The translations under genes were made by a program, and so were the position numbers. The notes under the pieces were generated by a model that saw nothing but the letters and a program-made list of their open reading frames with translations, was not told the DNA's origin and ran no database searches. 64,000 nucleotides of DNA from Nymphalis io (Eukaryota; Arthropoda; Insecta; Lepidoptera; Nymphalidae): the NCBI RefSeq assembly GCF_905147045.1, contig NC_065918.1, positions 806,001 to 870,000 on the forward strand, given 5' to 3'. Below, piece by piece: positions 25,053 through 37,000 of the stretch. Position 1 is the first letter of the stretch. Every line of letters starts with the position of its first letter.

Positions 25053-28000
25053 GTAATATATATATATATAACCGACTACTTACCATGACTACCGATTTCA
25101 AGATGTGCGTACATGAGATACCAAAAATATATGCCCATGTAAAGGTGTATATTTATATGCCTAAAGAGGACGAATCTCTCCATGCAAATGTGTGTGTAAG
25201 AGTCCTTGCACGTAATGTAGTGAGCCTGCACGCTAGTGTGGTCTCACGTGTGAAAAACATAAAAATGCACGTGTGTGTTTACACGTATTATAAAAAGAAA
25301 ACGTTTGGAAAGTTTATTTTCAATGTAACATTTTTAAATTAACAATTTGGAAATGAAATTTATTTTATTTAAAAAAAATAATTCATTTCTTCATCAAACA
25401 TTATTAATACAGCAATTTTTTCTATAGTATTCAATTTAAAGTACTTGAGGTTAATAAGAGCGGAAACATGACCCAAAAGTCCCCTATCGTACAACCGTAC
25501 ACCGAACGATACGATTCTGAGATGAAATTAATATATCCATAATAATAATTTTAACCAAGATTTATTTATTTCTTAGAATAAAATTAAAATATAATCAATC
25601 TATAATCGAATAAATTATTTTAGAACATTATTAGGTCGAAAGGATTTTGTAAAAATAATTTCTTAATCAATATAATATTGAAAAATGCATATTATATTAG
25701 GAGTAATACAAAAAAATGACGAACACGTTACTTAAATCTATCCTTATGCAAAATAAATCAAAATCTTAAGTATTTTCAATTGATTATAGTTTTAGTATTA
25801 GTTTTATTAACTAGTTACACATAATTACTTAAAAAATATTCCTGATTTACGCGCCCTACATGTAACGTTATTCCTATGTTATGATCTTAACCAAATAACC
25901 ATCTCGTGGCGGCCCAACGTACTTATTCAAAGGTAAGTTATCTTTATTTATTTTAACGTTATAAAAACTAAAAACATATACCAAATATATGCAATTATTT
26001 CTTACTTTTAATATTTTTATATACATCAAGTTTATAAGAGTTTATCCAGAGTAGTTTGTGGTACATATTCGTATGTAATTACCAGGAACCCTTGTAAATA
26101 CAAGAAATTGAGTTTTTGGGAGAAAGTAAGTGCAACGTAACTAATTGTAAAGATCAAAATTATCTCAATTTTCGTATATTTTTTATTTATCTATAAAAAA
26201 ATATTTTTATATGGCTTTCAAAACATTCGCTTAAATAAAAAATAGTATTGAATTTTCAAACGTAACAATTTATCATTCAGTATTATTCAGATATGCGATG
26301 GTATCTTAATACGATGAATGCAGGAAACAGGAAAGTGACAGTCTCCTGAGGATAGTGCAGCACAGTTGTGTAATGTGCTATCATGAAGCTGAGGCATTAT
26401 GGGCTAATGAGATAAGTGTAAGCGGTGGCCTGCTTGGTAACTGTCTTAACCTCTCTCCATCTCTCATGGTCTTCAATTATGGATGAAGTACTATTGACAT
26501 GTGATAGACGTGCTAGTCTGATTCCATTTCGATTTAAGGGTTGTACGGGATACGTAAGTTTTACGAGTTATGAAGCGCAGTGGTTCTGTATATGTTCTGT
26601 TAATATAATAAAACTGCTGTTACTCTGAAATCTTTGCGAGAATTTTAAACGTTGTCAGCGTTTCTATTTGGAAAGACACGATGAGTTTCTAATGCAATAG
26701 TATATAATCTTTCGGAATTAAATATCAACTATCAATAAGCACGTCGACAAATGAAACTTACTCAAGTATGTTGGACTAAAACCTACGTAGCTCATAGTTT
26801 ATTGGTATAATAGGACTTTATATATAGAACGTTTTAGAGACTTTCGTTATGTAAATTTTAATATATTATCTTGTTCTCAGAGAGGAAACTGAGGAAGATT
26901 ATGATCCGCATCTACACCGGCAGCTCTCTAAACCTACAAAGTAAGTAACTCTTATTTAGGAGAAGAATTCTAATAAATATTTAAAATATTTATTCAGGAA
27001 CGTTTGTTTTAAATGATGTTACAAAACTAATAATTTTTAGATTATGGTCATTTTGAGTATAAAAATCGTTTTATTCGCTTCTATGCCATTTCAATTTAAA
27101 ATATAATTTTCTTAAACTTATTATTTAATATAATTGTTATACTTGAGGTAACAAAAAAATATAGGTACCATTAAGTTTCTTTCGCCGGTTCTTCTCAGGT
27201 CTGAATTATTTCCGTACCAGCGCTAGATTTTTGACAATCAACAAGCAACTTCTATTTAAATACAGATTTTAACATTGTATTTTTAACAAGATACATGAAA
27301 TTAAAAAATAAATAAATAAACGAAATCTACTTAAATATTATACATATAACACAAGTTCCTGCACAAGGGACCGAAACAATGAACATTTTAAAAGTGATGA
27401 TGTATAGAAAACGGAAGTTCCAGTTGCTTCATTTAAAGAAGTGAATTGAATTTAAATTTAATAACTTAACCATAATAAGCCCACCTAGCCCGGTGGTAAG
27501 AACGCGTGAATCTTAACCGGTAAACGTGGGTTCAAACCACCACCACTAAATTTTCATGTGCTTAATTTCTGTTTATAATTCATCTCGTGTTATTCGGTGA
27601 AGGAAATCATCGTGAGGAAACCTGCATGTTTCTTATTTCATCGAAATTCTGCCACACGTGTATGGAAAATGGAAGACATTAGGAACTATTAATAATAATT
27701 TATATTGTGTTGAACAGACAAGCAAAAGTTGTTACAAATGATAAAAACATTAGACCGTTAAATGAATCATTATCGTGTAAACTACAAGCTGATAATTAAT
27801 AGTCCATTTATGAACGATGCAGCTAATAATTTTGATAAGCCAAGTTACCGATTGTAGTGCCATCGTTAACTTATTACAAAATCCTGTATCCATATAATAA
27901 CTAGTAACAGCTGCCAAGGATAAACGCTTCAGCACACCCATATCACAAATTACAGATTAGAAATGACGTGACTTGTTTTTTTTTTTAATCTTTCCTATAC

Positions 28001-31000
28001 ATTTTTTATAAGAAAACCATATTTATTTAAAGAGATTATATATATAATTGTTATTTAGCCGAATTCATTTATAGTTTATTAAGAGAACACTCAATCCGTC
28101 CCTCTATAGCTGTTTTAAAATATCATGTTTGATTTTGTATTAGGTACATATTTTCTTTTTTGTACATTCTTATACTAAGAAAGTAAACAATCAATAAAAA
28201 AAAAAGTTAAGTACTTATAACGTGAATTGCCGAACTGATCCGTTATAGCAATTTCCAAATTGAAAGTTGATCATTAATTTAGGTTTTTTTGACCATCGAT
28301 CTAAATGTTCGATGCTGTAAATTAGGTCTTAGAATAATAAAGAATTCTGTATAGTCAAAACGAACTGAATAGTATTTGCAATTTATTCCTTTTACTTTAA
28401 TATACATTTTTTTAGTTATATTTTATATTATATATTGCTGTTGTTGCCAATATATTCTACCTAATGTATTATCTTTCAACACGTACTAAACCTGCTGAGA
28501 CACGATCTAGTTCACATGGTGTCATTATTAGCCTACATTATAATTCAGAACTTTCTTTGAAATATTTTGCGTATGAAAGAAACGATTGAAATTGTAGATA
28601 CAATTATTTTAACGATTCCATATCATTTATATGTCACTGATATATTATTTAACAGACAATTTATTTTCAAACTAGATTTAATTTCCCTACTTTGTTCAAT
28701 TGTATCGGATTTAATATATCTGTTAGCTTAGCGAGATATCTGAACGTTAAATATATATTTTATAAATTTCGTGTACAGCTTTTTGAGTAAACTAGTTTTA
28801 TAAAAGTCAATTTATGGCTAATACATTTGGACTGCTAAAAACTAAGATAGTATTTTGTTATTTTTATAATACATTATATACTATATAATGCTCTCACTTT
28901 CCTTCTAAAAAGGAAGCATGCTTTTTATCTGATTAACTCTCAATAATGCGGAGAGTAACCCTGAATCACCTATCGAGGAATATTTACTTTCTGAAGTAGC
29001 CGATATAGTTTTTGCGTTTCACATCTTTACAAGAGGAATGACTACCAGAGAGTTTATTTATTTTTTTATTTTATGAGACATTTTTCAGACACGGCCATCT
29101 GTCCTTAAGCCTTAAGCTTGTACAAAGCTTGTGCTATGGAAACCAGACAACTGATATATTACATATACTACTTTTCTTTTGTAAATAAATACTTATATAG
29201 ATAATTACACCCAGACTCAGGACAAACAGACATGTTCATACACACAAATGTCTGTCCTGGGTGGGAATCAAACCCACAACCTTCGGCGTGAAAGGCAAAT
29301 ATCTACCAACCACTCCAACCGGCTCGTCGAAAGTTTATAATAAGCCATAAGGATATTAAATTGAGAATAAGAATCCAATCTAATATTTTAGCCTAGTTAA
29401 ATTAGTTTAAGGTCATTGCAATTCATCGTTTCAGGCTGATCGAAACGATATTGAAGATAATTATAGTAAATATCGATATTTTAATATTTCATCAAAGACA
29501 ACGTCAGACATTGCAATGAAGAGTTAATATTTTATTTATGGTTTAATAATGGGCTTGTTGCGGCTATACGATTTGATATATTATCCTCCTAAGTTTGGAT
29601 AATAATGGTAGTAGGTGAGTAGATTTGTCTTTCTGGATGAGAACGACTATGCGAACGTCTCTGCAATAATTCTAGCACTGAACTGCACATTACCATAATA
29701 TAGAGTTCTGGTTGTGTTTCTGTTTGAAAGATGATTGATATTTGATGTGAACTTTCATGTTGTCATGATTTCATGCTGGGATTTTTTCGCAGTAATATCG
29801 AGACGTTGGTGCATCTCCTGAAATGCAGCTTAGGAACTGGTATATTGGCTATGCCGCAGGCGTTCGCTCGCGCTGGACTCGTAACCGGAATAATTGCTAC
29901 AGTGCTAGTTGGCATACTTGTCACGCATTGCCTGCACGTACTCGTACGTATCATTGGTTTTATTTTTTAAATATTATGTCACAATCGAAATAGTAATATT
30001 ATCAAGATACAGAATGTTTTTTAGCAAGTCATCTGTTATTCTACAATAAAATATAGATCTTCTGCTCCTGTATTCCGGAATGTAGGGTAACCATTAATAT
30101 CGCAGGAACAGTATTAAAATAGATTCGTGGGGCTTTTACATTGTAACAAAGTGTAAATCCAAACACTTCGTACAGTGTAAATCTTCTTATTCTACTTTAT
30201 GAAAGCTCGTCTTAGGTACCACACAATCTGATTGATATGTTATAGATATTCTATCACAAAACAGAAATACTAAGTACTGTTGTGTTCCCGTTTGAAGGGC
30301 GAGTGAGCACTAGCTCACTAGGTATACTAATACCTACAAGCACGATGGACATAGCATCTTAGTTCCCAAGGTTGGTGGAGCATTGACGATGTAAGGAACG
30401 GTGAATACTTCTTACATCGTCAATGCCAATGCGCGGTGGTTAACACATAGAATCAAGTGGCTTAATTATTAGTCCGCCTATCTATTAAAATGTCTCTTTG
30501 TGGAAGTGACCACCTGCTATTAGGTGGATTATTCGCCCGTTTACCTAACGATTATAATATTAACTACAATATTGTCAACTCTTCTATGGCTTTAAACATG
30601 ATCGTGGTTATCTATGGCTTCTTAGTAACAATAAAGGTTAATTCATATTTTATTTTCAAAGGTCCGGTCGCAATATGCGGCTTGTAAACACCTGCGTGTA
30701 CCGCTTCTCTCGTACCCCGAGTCTGTGGCTACGGCACTAGGTTGCGGGCCGCATGCCCTGCGACGTTTCGCTCGCCCTGCCGCCCTTGCTGTCGACATCT
30801 TTCTCGTCGTCTACCAGCTTGGAATCTGCTGTGTTTACATTGTATTCATAGCTGATAATATCAAAAAGGTAATCTTTCGTAGCGATACCTATATTCATAT
30901 GTTCTTTTTATTTAGGATTTTAAATATAATATTTTAATTGTGAATGGGTACACATTTATTGTAATTTCTTGAAAATTCACTGTTGGAGAAGAATTTACTT

Positions 31001-34000
31001 ATGAGCTATCTTTAAATTGTACTAGCATTGCGAAATTATTAAGAGTACGTACCATTGTATTATCCCCGATAATATCAAATTTTTATTTGAGGGCACGCCT
31101 GTGAATGAAATGCTTGTATCTATTTCGGGCGTGATTGTTTCTCATGACAGCGTTGGAATGTAACAAATTAATAAGTGATCCATTACTATTTCCTCAATAT
31201 TATGCAAGCGAGGGTACTGCAATTGGTTTAAATGGGCGGGCGTCGGCGTCGGCGGCAGCATGACGCGGGTCATGAATCGTACTGTGACCGCACGCCAATA
31301 ATCATCAAGGGCACTAAATAATAAATGCACGTGTCCGTACTAAATGACTACGCGCATTGGTTTTGTGATAGTAATCTTTCAGTAGCTCTCATCGTTCACC
31401 TGCAGTTTTGTAGGAAGATATTTTTAATCTTAAATAGTCGTAGTAGCCTTTCAAGTAGATTATTATAAGTACTTCGACGTTTCTTGACGTTTCTTTTTAA
31501 AGTACATATTGAACTTTATCTTTAATACATTACGTTCCATTTTTTTGTGTTCAGAATACTTTGTGCTAGCCTTAATACGGTCTCATAGGCAGAGTTCTCT
31601 TAGAATTAAAACAAAATAATCTCTCACTGTTTAGTACAAATCTAGTTTTCCTATTGAAACTTAATTTACCTAATATGCAATGAACATTGTACAGATTACC
31701 TATCGCAACTGTCTCACACTAAAACAAATTCATTGATAAATTTTATAATTCCGGCTCATTTGTTACCTAAGTATTGGCTCCTTTTGTTATTATGAGAGTC
31801 AGAACGTTCTTAAAATCTTTACATATTTCGATATTGTTTATATGATACATATTTCGAATTCTGTAGCTGTCAGGCTTATATGTATCGAGGCCATAGTAGG
31901 TTTTCAATGGTAATAACCGTGTGACATCTTTAATACAATACATCGTGTCACAAGTGTATCGTCATTTATACTGATTATCTAAGTTAATCGTTGTTTGCAC
32001 GCGAATATTAAATAACTTTTGCGACGCATGAATGTAATATAATCGAATGCATAGCTTTGTAAGAAATGTATCCTTCTTAGATCCATCAAGAGTTAATTTT
32101 GTGATTAGGTTTAGTCTATTTCAACATATTCTAAATTAATAATGTCATTATTATTATTAGTTACTATCCATTTTTATTGTATTATTGCTCTCAGTTTATA
32201 TTGTTGTTTCATTTTACTATTTAGGATTTGAGGATTCAAAATGTATATTAGATTTAGACATATCTAAAGCGTAGCTTTTTTATATCCGTAACTTCCGTAA
32301 CAGTCTGTGAATGTCCTACTGCTGGGCTCAAGGCCTTCTCTCCCTTTTTTGAAGAGAAGGTTTGGAGCTTATTCCACCACGCTGCTCAAGTGCGGGTTGG
32401 TGGAATACACATATGTTCCTTCACGGTCAAGCACGAGGTGAATTATAATCACAACTGAAAATTCAGTGGTGCTTGCCCGGGTTTGAACCCACGATCATCG
32501 GTTAAGATTCACGCGTTCTTACCACTGGGCTATTTCGACTTTCTTTTATATACCTAAATCAATTATTTTCTTTTAAGAACTTTATTTTTAATTTTGGATC
32601 CTCAATATTCCTAAAATTTGTCAAGTGGTAAAGGCAATATTTTTTTCAGGTAACTGATCCATATTACGTAATGGCTGCCGAGATACACATGCTAATAATC
32701 CTCGGTCCTCTGATAGCGTTCAACTTGATACCGAGTCTGAAGCTGTTGGCTCCATTCTCCGCGCTTGCCAACGTGATGACCTTCGTGGGTCTCGGGATTG
32801 TGGTCTATTATCTGGTGATCGGCAAGAAACCCAGTGCCAGGGACGTGCCACTCGATTTATGGGGATCGATTGAAACATTCCCACTGTTCTTTGGAACGGT
32901 GTTGTTCGCACTTACTGCTGTTGGTGTTGTGAGTAAAACTGTTTAATATATTGCCATTTTAGACATTAAAATAAAGTTTTATTTTAGATCAGATACTTAA
33001 GTAATTGCTATATAATAATTACAAACGTATCTGAGGTTTGTTATAAATTTATTATTATTTAAGGTAATAGCCCTGGAAAATAACATGAAAACACCGAAAG
33101 CCTTCGGCAAACCATGTGGTGTGCTAAATGTTGGTATGACCATTATAGTTCTACTTTACGTAGCGGTAGGAGCACTTGGATATGTGTACTGCGTGTCAGA
33201 TTGTAGAGATTCTATAACACTCGATCTGCCAGAGAAAGACCCGTAAGTAACATCGTTTTATTACCTTCTTAGATTTTTTTTATAGATTAGGAAGGCGGAC
33301 GAACATATGGGCCACCTGATGGTAAGTGGTCACGAACGCCGATAGACATGTAAGAAATGTTAACCATCGCTTACATCACCAATGCGCCACCAACCTTGGG
33401 AACTAAGATGTTATGTCCCTTGTGCCTGTAATTATTGAGCATATTTCTAAGATTAAAAATATTTAAAATGGATGGTGTAGCGCGTTAAATTCGAATCGTT
33501 TAAGTATAGTATTCAAACAGTATTTACAAAGATTAATTACATAGACTATCAAATGAACTGCCTCGTATGCCGTGATGGCAAACGTCATGCCTCCGCCTGC
33601 TCTCTATACTCTTGTGTGGACACGTAAAATTTTCCTTCGTTGCTGTATATTATTAGAAAAAATATTGTACGCACGAATTATTTATTTTAAGAACGAAACA
33701 ATATTTTTATTTATTTTGTTCGATATTTATTTACAGGTTTTTTTCTAATTATAAATTATTTCGTCACTGTATTCTCGACTAACTATGAACGATTATATCT
33801 AGGTTGGCGACAAGTGTGATGGTTATATTCGCTATTGCAATCTTCATAAGCTATGGGTTACACTGCTACGTACCAGTAGAAGTTTTATGGAAAGGCTATT
33901 TGTTACCGAAGGTTGAGGGCTCGTCGGCGCAGAAAGTGCGATTCTACGAATACGCATTACGAGTTGCGCTATGTTTACTTACATGTAAGTATCCTTTACT

Positions 34001-37000
34001 TTCTCTACTAACTTTGTTTCCTTAATATATAGTGTATCCGTGCAGTGACGGAGAAAGAATACATTTCACTGCCCCTCTCTTTCCCATGGGTGTCGTAAGA
34101 GGCGACTAAGGGATATCTGAGCGACCATCTACTCATCTGCTGGTAGGATGCTAACATCCGCCTGGCTTGTTACCACCGTACGCATGGTGAAAAACTCGTG
34201 AAGTGGCTTGCAGCCGCGTTTCGAGGTCAGCCAACGTACAGCCAGAGCCCGAGCGAGTATTGCCGCGATGGGTGTTGGTCCAATTGGAGACGGCTGTTGA
34301 ACCAATGCCGGGGGAAACTGTATTGATCTGCCGGACAGGGAGACCCGAAGAAACGGCTGTTCCGCTGGCCAGCTCGTGAGGCTGCCCCACCAGGCCACGC
34401 ATAATCTCGGGGTGGACCGTCGTGCCGGTTGTTGACCGGTAGGTGGGGTCCCAGCGGCCACTTCCGGGGGGGTTCGGGGGCCCTTCCGTCCGGCGGGTCA
34501 GTGTATTTTTCCTTTTGGCAACCACTTGGGGAAACACGCCTCCACACTTTGCCCATCCCTATCGTGGCAATACATCGCTCGCTTCACGTCTCTTTTCCAT
34601 TTCTTTTTTCCCAAATGGCGCAACAAAAAAGAAATAACGGTCGTACAGCGGTGCACACCCCCACCATACCCTCGCTGTTTGAGGTCGAGTTCTCTAACAT
34701 CCGAGGACTCCACACTAACCTCAACGCTGTCCACCACCATCTCGAGACAGCACGGCCAGCAATGTTGTTTCTCACGGAGACACAAATACTCCGTCCTGCC
34801 GATACCAGCTACCTTAATTATCCCGGCTACACGCTTGAAGAATCCTTCAAAGCGAAAGCCGGAGTATGCTTGTTCGTCAGGGCGGATGTTTGCTGTCACC
34901 GACTGCGCTGCTTGGAGGACCCCTCCTTCTCCATGTTGGTGGTACGTGTGGACCTGGTTCGTCAGAGCCGAGTCTACGTGTGCCTCTACAGATCCCACAA
35001 TGGTGACTTGGAGACAAGCCAATTATTTGACCATTTTAGTCGGGTGGCAGATGCTGCGCAAGAGCAATTTCCTAACGCGGAATTGGTGTTTTTGGGGGAC
35101 TTTAATGCTCACCACGAATCCTGGTTGAAATCCCTCAAAACTGACTATGCTGGAAGGACTGCTCATGCTTTTGCTCTCACACATGACTTGACCCAACTGG
35201 TTGATCAGCCCACCAGGATCCCAGACATTGATGGGCAAGCACCTTCTCTACTGGACCTTCTGCTGACTTCTCACCCGGTGGAATATCAGGTTGTGGTTCA
35301 GGCTCCTCTTGGCTCTTCGGATCACAGCCTTGTTTCTACCAGAGTGCCACAGGCCAAGCTGCCGCCACTAGCGGTATGCAAACGTCGTGTTTGGCACTAT
35401 AAGTCGACGGATTGGGACGGTATGCGCGATAACTATGCGTCGGTCCCTTGGAAGGAACGTTGCTTCAGTGGGAATGACCCGACAGCTAGTGCCGCTGCTG
35501 TTGCTGGCGAGATCATGCTGGGAATGGAATACTATATTCCTAGCTCAGATCTCGTCAGTAGGAGTACGCGTAACCGTTGGTTCACTCGTGAATGTGCCGA
35601 TGCTGTATCATCTAAGCAGGCGGCATATCGCAAGTGGATCAACGTCTGCGTTAGCGGGGCATCTAACATTGACTCACTGAAAGCAAACTATAATAAAAAT
35701 TCCAAGTCCTGTAGAAAGGCATACACGAGAGCGGATGCACAGCGCATTGTACAGATTGGTCATGACCTTGTTTCGCATCCTAGGGGCTCCCGTAGCTTCT
35801 GGCGTCTGACCAAGTCTGTGCAAAACAATTTCTGCCAACCTTCGCTGCCACCGCTCAGAAATCCGGACGGATCGCTAGCTCACAGTCCGCAAGAGCAAGC
35901 TGATCTCCTGGCTAAACTCTTTGCCGACAATTCCGTCATCGATGATTGTAGTGCACTGCCACCTACAATACCTGCATGTGGCCATACGATGCCTGACATT
36001 AAAATCAGGCAACGTGATGTGCGTGCGGAGCTGCAATCACTTGATGTACGGAAAGCTAGCGGTCCCGATGGAATACCAGCCATAGTGCTGAAGAAGTGCG
36101 CAGCGGAGCTGTCTCCTGTGTTAACGCGCCTGTTCCAACTTTCTCTCTCTTCGGGAAGTGTGCCGGAGGCTTGGAGAAGAGCTAATGTGCAAGCGGTTCC
36201 CAAAAAAGGGGATCGGTCTGACCCGGCAAATTATCGGCCAATAGCTATCACCTCAGTACTTTGTAAGGTGATGGAACGGATTTTAAACAACCAACTGATC
36301 CATTACCTAGAAGATCACTGTTTAATTAATGATCGTCAATAAGGGTTTCGACCTAAACGGTCCACAGGTGATCTTCTAGCGTACGTAACGCACCTCTGGG
36401 GTGAAGCTATCGACAAGCATGGAGAATCGTTGGTTGTCAGCCTCGATATCTCCAAGGCTTTCGACAGGGTCTGGCACAGAAGTCTTCTCTCCAAGCTGCC
36501 GGCATATGGTCTGCCTGCTCAGCTATGCACCTGGATTGCCAGCTTCCTACACAAGCGTAGCCTTCGTGTTTTAGTTGATGGTTGCGCTTCACAATTCTAT
36601 ATAGTGAATGCTGGGGTCCCCCAGGGATCTGTGCTATCTCCGACACTCTTTCTTTTGCATATCAATGATATGCTCTCTCTTGGGAACATACATTGCTATG
36701 CAGACGATAGTACAGTGCTTGGTGGATACCACGGACGCGCAGTGGCTGGGCGGGCGGAAATTGAGGAGAGGCGGAAGGATCTTGTCGTTGAACTCGATAG
36801 GACATTAGAGCTCATCGCTAAATGGGGCTCTGACAATCTTGTTGAGTTTAATGCCAAGAAAACACAGGTATGCGCTCTCACAGCGAAAAAGTCAGCATTT
36901 TCCCCTCTTCCCCTCCCTCTGTGGTACTCCGCTGGTGATACAAAGCAAAATCGCCATACTGGGGATCGACGTTCGCTGCGACCTTAGTCCAAGGGATTAC

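Noticed and set aside
24901..25101. - strand frames opposite transporter exon 1
   Set aside because: The + strand frame has the start codon, donor and correct phase; the opposite frames have neither family motifs nor splicing.
29240..29330. Possible tRNA gene on the - strand
   Set aside because: Tail continues into a repeat body and the stems pair poorly; better explained as a SINE head.
34129..36203. Several reverse-strand and alternate-frame open frames within the LINE
   Set aside because: Shadows of the GC-rich endonuclease-reverse transcriptase frame.
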